A stretch of DNA of 64,000 nucleotides from Hyphomonas sp. L-53-1-40 (GTDB lineage Bacteria; Pseudomonadota; Alphaproteobacteria; Caulobacterales; Hyphomonadaceae), in the NCBI RefSeq assembly GCF_000682775.1, contig NZ_AWFI01000001.1, positions 620,001 to 684,000 of the forward strand, given 5' to 3'. The position numbers and the translations under genes are program-made. The notes below the pieces were generated by a model. The model searched no databases and was not told the DNA's origin. It saw only the letters and a list, made by a program, of their open reading frames with translations. Every line of letters starts with the position of its first letter. Positions within the stretch are counted from its first letter, which is position 1. Below are positions 52,518 through 60,889 of the stretch, in pieces.

Positions 52518-53111
52518 CTAGCCGAGGGCTTTTTCGATTTCGCGGGCAGCGGATTCGAACTGGTCCACGGCAGTGTCTTCGGCCAGAAGGCGTTTCGCAG
52601 CGACCGTGGCAGCGTCTGCAGCGGCGCGGCGGACTTCCTCGGTCGCTTCGGCTTCGGCGCGGGTGATGCGAGCTTCGGCCAGCGCTTCGCGGCGGGCGAG
52701 GCGGTCTGCAATATCCTTGCGAGCCTCTTTCATGATCCGCTTGGCGTCGTCCTTGGCCTGGGCGATCATCGCTTCGGCTTCCTTGTCTGCATCCTGCTGG
52801 CGACGCTCAGCGAGGGCGAGGGCTTCAGCTGCCTGCTCGCGCAGGCTCTGGGCTTCTTCCAACTCGTTGCGGATGTCGTCTGCGCGCTTGTCGAGGCCGC
52901 CGAGGATCGTCTTCAGGGCGCCCATGCGCCATGCGATCAACAGAAAGGCCGCGAAAGCCAGGAATGCGGTGTGCGTAACCGGATCGGTCAGCGAATACAT
53001 GAAGCCGCCGATGAAGCCGCCACCGCCATGCGCATCAGATGCGGCAAAGGCGGGCGATGCGACCAGCGCAGAGAAGGTGAGGGCAGGGGCAAGACGAAGG
53101 GTCATCTGCAT
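52518..53111 (-). CDS. atpF: ATP synthase F0 subunit b
   Basis: 197 aa. Peripheral stalk subunit. One TM (AFLAFAAFLLIAWRMGAL) at about 50-67, then a long Ala/Glu/Arg-rich coiled coil (ELEEAQSLREQAAEALALAE and so on) to the end. The N-terminus (LRLAPALTFSALVASPAFAA) looks like a cleavable signal peptide, an extra to the usual b subunit. It is the last gene of the operon, 7 bases after b'. Confidence 0.95.
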   Translation of the reverse strand: MQMTLRLAPALTFSALVASPAFAASDAHGGGGFIGGFMYSLTDPVTHTAFLAFAAFLLIAWRMGALKTILGGLDKRADDIRNELEEAQSLREQAAEALALAERRQQDADKEAEAMIAQAKDDAKRIMKEARKDIADRLARREALAEARITRAEAEATEEVRRAAADAATVAAKRLLAEDTAVDQFESAAREIEKALG

Positions 53112-53118
53112 GTCTCTC

Positions 53119-53658
53119 TTAATTCAGAGCCGTCGAAACGGCTTTCTTGAGGTCAGCCGCGGAGGCCTTGAGGCCGAAACGAGCCGTCATGGCGTCAGCT
53201 GCGTCTACAGCGATCTGTTCGACATTCTGCATGGCCGTTGCGCGCAGGGCGGAGATCCGCTCTTCGGCAGCGTCCAGCTTCTTTTCGATCTCGGCGTCGA
53301 CGCGAGCCGTTTCAGCCGTCATTTCGGCATCAATCTTGGCCGCTGCCTTGTTCGCTGTTTCGCGGGCTTTCGCCTTGGCCTGGGCAATGCGCAGTTCGAG
53401 CGCCTGCTGGGCTTCGGTGGCCTGCTCGTTCAGCTTGGCTGCCTGATCAAGATCAGAGGCGATGCGGTCAGACCGTTTTTCGATCGTGTCCGACATCTTT
53501 GGCAGGATGAAGCGCGAGAGGGAGAAGTAGAGGGTCGCGAAAAGGATCGCGAGCCAGAACAACTGGCCCGGCATGTGCCACGCCTCAAAAGGCGGGAACG
53601 GAGGCGGCGCGTCATCCGGTAGGTGATGGGCAGTTTCCGCAAGCAGGGCGAGCAGCAT
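53119..53658 (-). CDS. atpF': ATP synthase F0 subunit b'
   Basis: 179 aa. The divergent second stalk subunit found in alphaproteobacteria and phototrophs. TM QLFWLAILFATLYFSLSRFILPKM at about 31-54, then coiled coil (ATEAQQALELRIAQAKAKA). The N-terminus is Pro-rich (DDAPPPFPPFEAW). It pairs with b to form a heterodimeric stalk. It is separated from atpE by a hairpin. Confidence 0.94.
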   Translation of the reverse strand: MLLALLAETAHHLPDDAPPPFPPFEAWHMPGQLFWLAILFATLYFSLSRFILPKMSDTIEKRSDRIASDLDQAAKLNEQATEAQQALELRIAQAKAKARETANKAAAKIDAEMTAETARVDAEIEKKLDAAEERISALRATAMQNVEQIAVDAADAMTARFGLKASAADLKKAVSTALN

Positions 53659-53690
53659 TTCAGTACCTCAAGTGCAGCATCAGGCTGGAT

Positions 53691-53722
53691 CGGGCCGGTG
53701 GTCTATCAAGTCCGCCGGCCCG
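53691..53722 (-). other. intercistronic hairpin between atpE and the b' gene
   Basis: CGGGCCGGTGG (53691-53701) and CCGCCGGCCCG (53712-53722) pair at 10 of 11 positions around a 10-base loop. No T-tract follows on the minus strand. It may stabilise the atpE message or reduce b'/b output, consistent with the need for many c subunits. Confidence 0.55.
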
Positions 53723-53741
53723 TTCTTGGCGTGTAAGTGGC

Positions 53742-53978
53742 TTAGACCACGAACAGGATCAGGACGGCCACGAGGAACGACAGGATGCCGAGTGCCTCTG
53801 CGAGGGCCATACCGATGAAGAGGTTACCGGTCTGCTGCGGAGCAGCGGACGGGTTGCGCATGGCAGCGTCGAGGAACGAGCTGAAGATGTTGCCCACACC
53901 GATCGCGGCACCGATCATGCCGAGAGTTGCGAGGCCAGCGCCTACATATTTGAGGCCGAGTGCGATATCGCCTTCCAT
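53742..53978 (-). CDS. atpE: ATP synthase F0 subunit c
   Basis: 78 aa from the ATG at 53978, after CAGGAGAC; a longer frame to 54011 is not needed. Two TMs ([34 protein letters not shown]) join through the conserved polar loop [11 protein letters not shown]. The ion-carrying Glu61 is in [11 protein letters not shown]. The surroundings carry no Na+-type ligands, so H+ use is expected. Confidence 0.97.
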   Translation of the reverse strand: MEGDIALGLKYVGAGLATLGMIGAAIGVGNIFSSFLDAAMRNPSAAPQQTGNLFIGMALAEALGILSFLVAVLILFVV

Positions 53979-54094
53979 GGTCGTCTCCTGTTTGGAATGC
54001 AAGGGTTTCAATAATTTGCGGCCCGTGAAGCGTGTTCGCTAGGCTGCGTCAAGTTTTTTAGTGCGTGCCCAGGGGCCGCACTGGCGAAGAGTCC

Positions 54095-54877
54095 TTAGTG
54101 TGACGGGTGCAGTGCGTCGTTCAGGTAAACGCAGGTCAGGATTGCGAAAACATAGGCCTGAAGACCTGCCACAAGAAGTTCGAGTGCGTTGAGCGCGATA
54201 CCCATACCGAAGGCCAGTATGCCAACCACACCCATGAACACCGCGCCGGACAGGGCCGCGCCGATGAGCTGGGCTGCAAAGGTTGCAAACAGTTTCAGCA
54301 TGATGTGACCGGCCAGCATGTTGGCGAACAGACGCAGCGCCAGTGTGACCGGACGGGCCAGGAAGGAAATGACCTCGATTGGCACGAGGATGAAATAGAT
54401 CGGCCAAGGGGCGCCCGATGGGGCGAACAGCTTGAAGAAGCTGAGGCCGTTTTTCCAGATGCCGAAGCCGATAACGATGGAAATGACGAGCATGGCCAGT
54501 GCGCCGGTGACAACCAGATGGCTGGTTGTGGTGAAGGCGTAAGGCACCATGCCGATCATGTTGGCAAAGAATACGAAGAAGAAGAGCGTGAAGACGAACG
54601 GGAAGAAGCGCAGGCCTTCTTCACCAGCGGTCGAGCGGACCATGTCGGCGACGAAGCCATAGCCGATCTCGGCCATGGATTGCGTACGGCCCGGTACCAA
54701 AGCTTTCTTGGAGGCGGCATAGCCGAAGAAAGCGATGCAGAGCACCACGCCCAGCAGCATGAAGCCCGAAGCATTGGTGAAGGAAATGTCGACACCAAAA
54801 ATGCTCAGGTCGAGCCATTTGCTGACCTGAAACTGGTGGATCGGATCAATCGCGGTGTTTTGCAGAGCGAAATTCAT
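54095..54877 (-). CDS. atpB: ATP synthase F0 subunit a
   Basis: 260 aa, five or six TMs. It forms the proton half-channels against the c ring. The key Arg is in FLARPVTLALRLFANMLAGH, and QAYVFAILTCVYLNDALHPSH closes the chain. It overlaps atpI by four bases. Confidence 0.97.
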   Translation of the reverse strand: MNFALQNTAIDPIHQFQVSKWLDLSIFGVDISFTNASGFMLLGVVLCIAFFGYAASKKALVPGRTQSMAEIGYGFVADMVRSTAGEEGLRFFPFVFTLFFFVFFANMIGMVPYAFTTTSHLVVTGALAMLVISIVIGFGIWKNGLSFFKLFAPSGAPWPIYFILVPIEVISFLARPVTLALRLFANMLAGHIMLKLFATFAAQLIGAALSGAVFMGVVGILAFGMGIALNALELLVAGLQAYVFAILTCVYLNDALHPSH

Positions 54878-55230
54878 TCGTTCCCGGTCCCGTCTGTTGG
54901 AGCCTCAGGCTCCGATAAATTTCCTAGCGCCCGGGCATTCAGCTCCCGATAGGCGCGCATCATCGCTCGTATACCTGCTGCGAAGCCGAGTGTCCCGACA
55001 ATCAGCAGGCCCCAGGGTTTTGTTCCTGCGAACGCGTCAATCCAGAAACCAATCAGGCCTCCGACAAAGATGCAGGCGACAAACTCCGCGCCGTATCGCA
55101 GGGCGTAGGCCCCGGCCGAAAGACTTCCATCATCTGCATCCAACTTGCGTTTTGCCGCATCCTTTGCTGCTCTGGCCGCCTGGGCCTGGGCGATACGTTC
55201 ACCGAGGTCGTTCGGGCCTTCACTGGACAT
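54874..55230 (-). CDS. atpI: AtpI-like F0F1 assembly protein
   Basis: 118 aa. The charged N-terminal part (about 1-35, IAQAQAARAAKDAAKRK) is followed by two TMs (AEFVACIFVGGLIGFWIDAF; WGLLIVGTLGFAAGIRAMM). Typical first gene of alphaproteobacterial F0 operons, aiding c-ring assembly. ATGA overlap with atpB shows coupling. Confidence 0.92.
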   Translation of the reverse strand: MSSEGPNDLGERIAQAQAARAAKDAAKRKLDADDGSLSAGAYALRYGAEFVACIFVGGLIGFWIDAFAGTKPWGLLIVGTLGFAAGIRAMMRAYRELNARALGNLSEPEAPTDGTGNE

Positions 55231-55291
55231 GGTTTGCTAAGCTTCGCGCAAGCGAATCCCTTCTGATGGGGTGCCCCCCGGATTTCGGCGC

Positions 55292-55320
55292 AAACTATGT
55301 ATTGGGGGCAGGCAAGTCAA
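55292..55320 (-). promoter_or_regulatory. candidate sigma-70 promoter of the F0 operon
   Basis: On the minus strand TTGACT (55315-55320) is followed after 17 bases by TAGTTT (55293-55298), about 65 bases upstream of atpI. This 149-base gap to smc is otherwise featureless. Confidence 0.4.
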
Positions 55321-55379
55321 CCGCGATTGCAGAAAGCTAGAGGTCTGATTCTATTGGATTTCTATAGTGTGGGTGTGCG

Positions 55380-58300
55380 CTACTCCGCCGCAACGAGCTC
55401 TTCGGCTGCCTGCAGGTCCACAGAAACCAGCTTGGAAACGCCTTTTTCCCGCATCGTGACGCCGAAAAGACGGTCCATCCGGCTCATCGTGACCGGATTG
55501 TGGGTAATCACCACGAAGCGCGTATCGGTGCGCTGGCGCATTTCGTTCAGCATGTTGCAGAAACGGTCGACATTGGCGTCATCGAGCGGCGCGTCCACCT
55601 CGTCCAGCACACAGATCGGCGCGGGGCGGGACAGAAAGACCGCAAAGATCAGCGCGGCGGCCGTCAAGGCCTGTTCGCCGCCGGACATCAGGTTCAGCGT
55701 GCCGAGCTTCTTGCCGGGTGGCTGGGCCATGATTTCGAGCCCGGCTTGCAGCGGGTCATCGGCATCGACGAGGCGCAGTTCAGCCTGGCCGCCGCGGAAC
55801 AGGGCCGTGAACAGCGCCTTGAAGTGTTCATTGACCTGCTCGAATGCCTTCAGCAGGCGCTCGCGGCCTTCGGCGTTCAGGGCATCGACGCCTTGGCGCA
55901 GCTTGGCGATCGCAGCGACGAGGTCTTCCTTCTCGGTGACCTGCGAACCGAGCCGTTCTTCGAGTTCTTCGGCTTCTTCCTCGGCGTTCATGTTCACGCC
56001 GCCCAGCTGGTCGCGCGTGCGGCGGAGTTCATCGGCGCGGCGCTCGGCATCGCGGGGCGTGAACTCGCCCATCGTCTCTTCTTCGAGGCCCGCTTCGGCG
56101 ATGGCCAGCAGGCCTTCCGGCGTACGCTGGAAATTATTGCGGGCGATCTCTACCGATTCTTCGAGGCGGCCTTCGGCGTTTTCGAGCTTCACCTTCCAAC
56201 CGGCGAGGTTCTCGCGGGCTTCCGAGGCGGCATTGGCGGCCGCGCGGGCGGCCTGTTCGGCTTCGCGGATAGCGGCTTCTTTCTCGGCCAGTTGGTCTGC
56301 GACGCGCTTGCGTTCGGCTTCCAGCGCTTCGACTTCATTGCTCCGGTTCTCGATCTCACCGGCCAGCTGTTCGGGGCGTGCCTTGGCGGCCAGGGCATCG
56401 GAAGCGGCAGACTGGCGGCGCTCGATCAGGCGCGCGACGCGCTCCTCGGTCGCGGTAATGCGGCCGGACCATGTCTTGATGTCGCGTTCAAGGCCATCGC
56501 GACGCGCAGCAGCTTGTTCGCGGCCGCGTGTAATGTCTGTCAGGCGGCCGCGCGCTTCGATCTCAGCGGTGCGGGCTTCGGCCACCATCGTGCGCGCTTC
56601 GGCGAGCCGGGTTTCGAGCGCAGCTTCATCTTCCGCCGGGCCTTCCGGTGCAATCATGGCCAGCGTTTCGTTGACGATGGCGAGGTCGGCCTCGGCGCGG
56701 GTGAGGGCTTCTCCGCTTGTGTCACGCTTCATGGCTGCGCGTTCGGAGGCTTGTGCTTCCTGTGAGACGCGATTGCGTGCCTCGCTGAGCGCGCGCTGGG
56801 CCGGGGCAATGGCCTGGCGCAGGTCGCGGAGTTTCACCTCAGCCGTCCGACGGGCGTCACGGGCAGCTACAAGGTCTGCTTCACGCGCCTCATAGGTGGC
56901 GGTCAGAGCGGGCAGTTCAGCTTCGGCAGCTTCAAGCCGGGCCTGTTGTTCAAGACGTGCAGCTGCGCTGACCGGTGCATCTGGTGTGCGGATGTAACCA
57001 TCCCAGCGCCAGAGATGCCCATCGACGGAAACCAGGCGTTGGCCGGGCTGGAGCTGGGCCATCAGGCGCTCGCCATCGGCCACGTCTACAACGCCGCATT
57101 GGGCGAGCCGCGCCGCGAGTTCGCCGGGAGCCTCGGTCACATCTGTCAGCGGGCGGGCACCCTGCGGCAGGGATTGCGAAGCCAGCGACGCGCCGCCCCA
57201 ATACATTGCGGCAGAGCGATCAGTTGGCGCTTCGATATCGTCGCCCAGAGCGGCTGCAATGGCTTTCTCGTAGCCATCCTGCGTGCGAATGCGCTCGACA
57301 ACTGGGGGAGCTTTCGGGCCTTCGGCCTTGCGAAGCAGCTTGTGCAGACCAGAAATTTCGGCCTCGAGCGCGCGCACGTCTTGCTGGGCCGCATCCCGGG
57401 GTGCCTGTGCGGACGTTTCCGCCTCACGGGTCGAATTGAGCGTAGCCTCGGCGGTTTCGACGGCGCGTTCGGCGTTTTGCAGGGCGGCTTCAGCGTCCTG
57501 TTCGGCAGCCTTGGCATCGCGCAGGCGGCCGACCAGTGACACGGCATCTTCGATCCGGGCCATTTCGCCTTTCAGGCGGTCGATTTCAGAGCTGAGCTGA
57601 GACTGGCGACGCCGCTGAGCGGAGGCGTTTTCCTCCGAAGCGCGGCGCTGGGCACGCACTTCCGACAGGCGTTCCTGCGCTTCGTCGGCTGCTTTCTCGG
57701 CGCCCGCGAGACGTGTGCGGGCGTCTTCAAGCGCCTTCCGGGTCTCGGCCTCGATTTCCTCGTTTTGGGCCTCGTTCAGGACCGGCAGCGAAGACAGCTC
57801 AAACTTTGCGTGGGCGAGGGCGTCTTCGGCTTCGAGTTTCTGATCCTGCTCGCGCTCGATGTCTTCCATCAGGCGGGTCGCTTCGGCATCGAGGCGTTCA
57901 TGGGTCTCGGCGGCGACCTTGCGCTCGGTTTCCAGCCTTGCCAGCGTGATGCGGGCCTGTCCGAGCTTGGCGGCGGCAACGCTTTCAGCTTCGCGCAGAG
58001 GATTGAGTCCTTCACCGGCCTCAATGCGCTCGCGTTCACGCATCGCATCTTCGCGTGTCTTTTCCTCAACCGCGTGGCGGGCCTCGTCCAATCGCGTGCG
58101 GGCAGTGTCGCAGGCGAGCTTGGCCTCATGCCAGCGCAGATGCGCGATCAGGGCGTCGAGGGCGTGGATCTCCTCAGACAGGCGCTTGTACTTGCGGGCC
58201 TTGGCGGCCTGACGTTTGAGGCTGGCCAGTTGACGCTCGACCTCAGCGGAGACTTCGGACAGGCGCTCCAGATTGGTCTCGGCGCCGTTCAGTTTCAGCT

Positions 58301-58841
58301 CGGCTTCGTGACGACGAGAATTGAGGCCTGCAATGCCGGCGGCTTCCTCAAGGATGCGGCGGCGGTTCTGCGGCTTGGAGCCGATCAGTTCCGAAATCTG
58401 ACCCTGGCGCACGAGAGCCGGGGAGTTCGCGCCGGTCGAAGCATCCGCGAACAGAAGCTGGATGTCCTTGCCGCGTACGGTGCGTCCGTTCAGTTTGTAA
58501 GTGGAGCCTGCGCCGCGCTTCAGGCGGCGAATGACTTCCAGTGTGTCGGAGGCGTTGAATTCCGGTGGCGCGGTGCGCTTGGAATTGTCCAGCACGAGCG
58601 TGACTTCAGCGGTCTCGCGGGCGGGACGGCCATCTGCGCCGGAGAAGATGAGGTCATCCATCTCCCCGCCGCGCATGGCACGTGCAGAGCTTGCGCCCAT
58701 GGCCCAGCGAAGGGCTTCCAGCAGGTTGGACTTGCCACAGCCATTTGGCCCGACGATCCCGGTCAGGCCGGGTTCGATTGGCACGTCCTGAGGGTCCACA
58801 AAGGATTTGAAGCCAGCAATACGGAGTTCGGTTATCTTCAT
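55380..58841 (-). CDS. smc: chromosome segregation ATPase SMC
   Basis: 1153 aa. Condensin core: N-terminal Walker A GIVGPNGCGKSNLLEALRW, coiled-coil arms (about 165-500 and 640-1000), a hinge near 500-640 (VVERIRTQDGYEKAIAAALG), a C-terminal signature LMSGGEQALTAAAL and Walker B ICVLDEVDAPLDDANV. The length is that of bacterial SMC. The neighbouring DsbA-like genes upstream are the usual alphaproteobacterial company. Long antisense open frames here are coding-bias shadows. Confidence 0.97.
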   Translation of the reverse strand: MKITELRIAGFKSFVDPQDVPIEPGLTGIVGPNGCGKSNLLEALRWAMGASSARAMRGGEMDDLIFSGADGRPARETAEVTLVLDNSKRTAPPEFNASDTLEVIRRLKRGAGSTYKLNGRTVRGKDIQLLFADASTGANSPALVRQGQISELIGSKPQNRRRILEEAAGIAGLNSRRHEAELKLNGAETNLERLSEVSAEVERQLASLKRQAAKARKYKRLSEEIHALDALIAHLRWHEAKLACDTARTRLDEARHAVEEKTREDAMRERERIEAGEGLNPLREAESVAAAKLGQARITLARLETERKVAAETHERLDAEATRLMEDIEREQDQKLEAEDALAHAKFELSSLPVLNEAQNEEIEAETRKALEDARTRLAGAEKAADEAQERLSEVRAQRRASEENASAQRRRQSQLSSEIDRLKGEMARIEDAVSLVGRLRDAKAAEQDAEAALQNAERAVETAEATLNSTREAETSAQAPRDAAQQDVRALEAEISGLHKLLRKAEGPKAPPVVERIRTQDGYEKAIAAALGDDIEAPTDRSAAMYWGGASLASQSLPQGARPLTDVTEAPGELAARLAQCGVVDVADGERLMAQLQPGQRLVSVDGHLWRWDGYIRTPDAPVSAAARLEQQARLEAAEAELPALTATYEAREADLVAARDARRTAEVKLRDLRQAIAPAQRALSEARNRVSQEAQASERAAMKRDTSGEALTRAEADLAIVNETLAMIAPEGPAEDEAALETRLAEARTMVAEARTAEIEARGRLTDITRGREQAAARRDGLERDIKTWSGRITATEERVARLIERRQSAASDALAAKARPEQLAGEIENRSNEVEALEAERKRVADQLAEKEAAIREAEQAARAAANAASEARENLAGWKVKLENAEGRLEESVEIARNNFQRTPEGLLAIAEAGLEEETMGEFTPRDAERRADELRRTRDQLGGVNMNAEEEAEELEERLGSQVTEKEDLVAAIAKLRQGVDALNAEGRERLLKAFEQVNEHFKALFTALFRGGQAELRLVDADDPLQAGLEIMAQPPGKKLGTLNLMSGGEQALTAAALIFAVFLSRPAPICVLDEVDAPLDDANVDRFCNMLNEMRQRTDTRFVVITHNPVTMSRMDRLFGVTMREKGVSKLVSVDLQAAEELVAAE

Positions 58842-58859
58842 ACTGGCTGCCCCATATGC

Positions 58860-59531
58860 CTACTCGTCTGTGGAGACGCCTGCAGCTTCAAGCGCGGCGT
58901 CCAGCGCGGCTGTGACTTTCTCAGCGGAGTTCATGTTGGCGAACTGATGCACTTCACCATTGATGATGAAGGTCGGTGTGCCGGTGACGCCGAACTTTTC
59001 GGACGTCTGGTAGATGTCCGCCATCTGCTGGCGCAGGTCGCGATTGTTCATGCAGGCATCGAAGTCGGCTTCGGTTTCAATGCCGTGCCGCTGGCCGATA
59101 GTCTGGAGCATGGCCTTCAGGACGCCGTTTTGCGCGGATTCGATGATGCCGGACTGGTATTCGAACAGCTCGTCCAGCACGTCGAAATACTTGTCTTCGC
59201 CCGCGCACATGGCGACGAGGTAAGCAGGAACATCCGGCGCGTGGAGTGGGTATTCGCGGAAGACGAGTTTCACCTTGCCGGAGTCGATATAGTCCGATTG
59301 GACAACTGGCTGGATGTCATCATGCCAGTATTTGCATGCTGGGCAGGTGGGCGAGGCATATTCGATCAGGGTGACAGGTGCGTCTGCCGCCCCTTTGACG
59401 TGGCCAAGCTCGCTGCCAGCTGTCACGGCGTTGCCACCTGCAGGCGATGTGTCGGCACCGGTGTCGCCACAGGCGACCAGGGCCAGCGCTGAAATCGCTG
59501 CAAGCGCAGTGCGTCGTGAGAAGAAATTCAT
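58860..59531 (-). CDS. DsbA-family thiol-disulfide oxidoreductase, lipoprotein with twin-Arg signal
   Basis: 223 aa from the ATG at 59531, with AAGG eight bases upstream; an ATG at 59537 is also possible. Signal NFFSRRTALAAISALALVAC contains adjacent Arg residues and a lipobox Cys at 21. The thioredoxin-fold domain starts after GSELGHVKGAADAPVTLIEY. Active site CPAC (Cys63/Cys66), helical insertion, cis-Pro in GVTGTPTFIING. It catalyses disulfide formation or exchange in the periplasm. It lies between smc and a second DsbA-like gene. Confidence 0.92.
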   Translation of the reverse strand: MNFFSRRTALAAISALALVACGDTGADTSPAGGNAVTAGSELGHVKGAADAPVTLIEYASPTCPACKYWHDDIQPVVQSDYIDSGKVKLVFREYPLHAPDVPAYLVAMCAGEDKYFDVLDELFEYQSGIIESAQNGVLKAMLQTIGQRHGIETEADFDACMNNRDLRQQMADIYQTSEKFGVTGTPTFIINGEVHQFANMNSAEKVTAALDAALEAAGVSTDE

Positions 59532-59605
59532 GATCATAACCTTCGCGTTAAGGATTGAGTCGGTTTGGTTGCCAATTGATTAACTGCAACCACCTGTTCT
59601 GTTAA

Positions 59606-60241
59606 CTAATTTGCCTCTGAACCGGTCGAATCGGAGAGTGCGGCAAGCTGTGTGTCGAGATAAGCGGCGAACGCATCGGCCGACTTGAAGTCGTCATCGA
59701 CGTATTTTTCCTCGCCATTGATAACCAGCGTTGGCGTGCCGCGCAGCTCATATGCCTCGGCGCTTTCCTGCACTTCGGCCATGTCGAGCCGGACATTCAT
59801 GTCGGTGTAGCAGGCATTGAACGTGTCGACGTCCCGAATGCCGTAGGGCGTGCCGATCTCGATGAAAGTGTCGAGCACTGTACCAGCTTGCGCCGACTTG
59901 ATGACATCAGGCTGACGCGCAAACATTGTGCCGGTTGCCTCGAAGAATTTGTCCCGGCCAGCGCAGCGCGCCATGGTCACGAGAGCCGTATCGACATCGT
60001 TGCGCAGGACTTCACGGAAGATGAAACGGACCTTGCCGGTCTCGATATAGTCAGCCTCGATGCGCGGCAGGATCTTGTCGTGGAAGTATTTGCACCCACC
60101 GCATGTGAGAGACCCGTATTCGATGATCGTTAGCGGTGCATCTTTTGAGCCCTTGGAGTGGCCAACAGACAGGTCTTCGGCAAGGGCAGGCATGGCCAGG
60201 AAGGCGGCAGCCGTGACGGCAGTCATAATGGATTTCAGCAT
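59606..60241 (-). CDS. DsbA-family thiol-disulfide oxidoreductase, CGGC active site
   Basis: 211 aa from the ATG at 60241, with AAGGAG eight bases upstream. Signal peptide MLKSIMTAVTAAAFLAMPALAED, no lipobox. The mature domain resembles the neighbouring paralogue (DAPLTIIEYGSLTCGGCKYFH, cis-Pro in RGTPTLVINGE), with active site CGGC (Cys47/Cys50) instead of CPAC. Tandem duplication with divergent centres suggests different redox potentials or partners. Confidence 0.92.
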   Translation of the reverse strand: MLKSIMTAVTAAAFLAMPALAEDLSVGHSKGSKDAPLTIIEYGSLTCGGCKYFHDKILPRIEADYIETGKVRFIFREVLRNDVDTALVTMARCAGRDKFFEATGTMFARQPDVIKSAQAGTVLDTFIEIGTPYGIRDVDTFNACYTDMNVRLDMAEVQESAEAYELRGTPTLVINGEEKYVDDDFKSADAFAAYLDTQLAALSDSTGSEAN

Positions 60242-60269
60242 GTCGGGGCTCCTTGCGGGCAGGGCGGGA

Positions 60270-60851
60270 TCAGAATGGCAGGCCGCCATCCTTGCCAGGC
60301 TTGGCAGGGGGCGGCGTATCTTCTGCGGTTAACATGGCCTCGCCGAGTGCAACAATTGCGGCGCGCAGCTTGTCGTTCTGGATTCCGGAGGTCGATTCCT
60401 CAAGTTCCTTGCGCTCTTTCAGTGAGAGCGGACGCGTTTTGCGACGCAGCGTCTTGGGCGGTTCTGTGCCGAGCGATCCCTGCTTGATCTTGATGGCGGT
60501 AATGTCGCCGCCAGCGGACACTGACACGCGCTGTCGCAGCGTTTCGGACTGGTGCTGCACCATCGGGGCGGCTTGCGGCACGACGAGCAGGGTCAGCACG
60601 CGACCATCCTTGCCACCGCTGAGCCGCTCCGGGCGGCAGTATTTATAGAGTTGTTCGCCTGCGATCTCGCGCCAGCGCTGGCGGAGTACCTGAATGGGGG
60701 GCAGTTTCTTGGCGCCGGATTTACGCCCGACCCGTTCCGCGGCAAGCCCGACCTGGCGCATGTTGGAATAAGTGCGTGTCGCGCGCTGGTAGCGCAGGCG
60801 GACGCGCGCGCGTGCTTCCTCTATGGGATCAAGGGTTGATCTCGTGACCAT
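60270..60851 (-). CDS. DUF721 (DciA-like) protein
   Basis: 193 aa from the ATG at 60851. The N-terminal basic helix region (EEARARVRLRYQRATRTYSN) and the DUF721 core (LPPIQVLRQRWREIAGEQLYKYCRPERL, then VLTLLVVPQAAPMVQHQSE) resemble DciA, the loader of the replicative helicase. The C-terminal tail is Pro/Lys-rich. It diverges from mutY, 38 bases apart, a conserved alphaproteobacterial pair. Confidence 0.88.
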   Translation of the reverse strand: MVTRSTLDPIEEARARVRLRYQRATRTYSNMRQVGLAAERVGRKSGAKKLPPIQVLRQRWREIAGEQLYKYCRPERLSGGKDGRVLTLLVVPQAAPMVQHQSETLRQRVSVSAGGDITAIKIKQGSLGTEPPKTLRRKTRPLSLKERKELEESTSGIQNDKLRAAIVALGEAMLTAEDTPPPAKPGKDGGLPF

Positions 60852-60889
60852 TCGTACGAGATTGCACGGCTTTCGGGCGAGGAAAAGGC

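Noticed and set aside
52573..53622. 349-codon plus-strand open frame opposite the b and b' genes
   Set aside because: Mirror of the Ala/Glu-rich coiled coils; both minus-strand genes are certain.
55297..56895. 532- and 421-codon plus-strand open frames opposite smc
   Set aside because: Ser/Arg/Ala-biased shadows of the Ala/Glu/Arg-rich SMC coiled coil.
57765..59492. 575-codon plus-strand open frame opposite smc and the DsbA-like gene
   Set aside because: It spans the opposite strand of two well-supported genes and has no recognisable domain.
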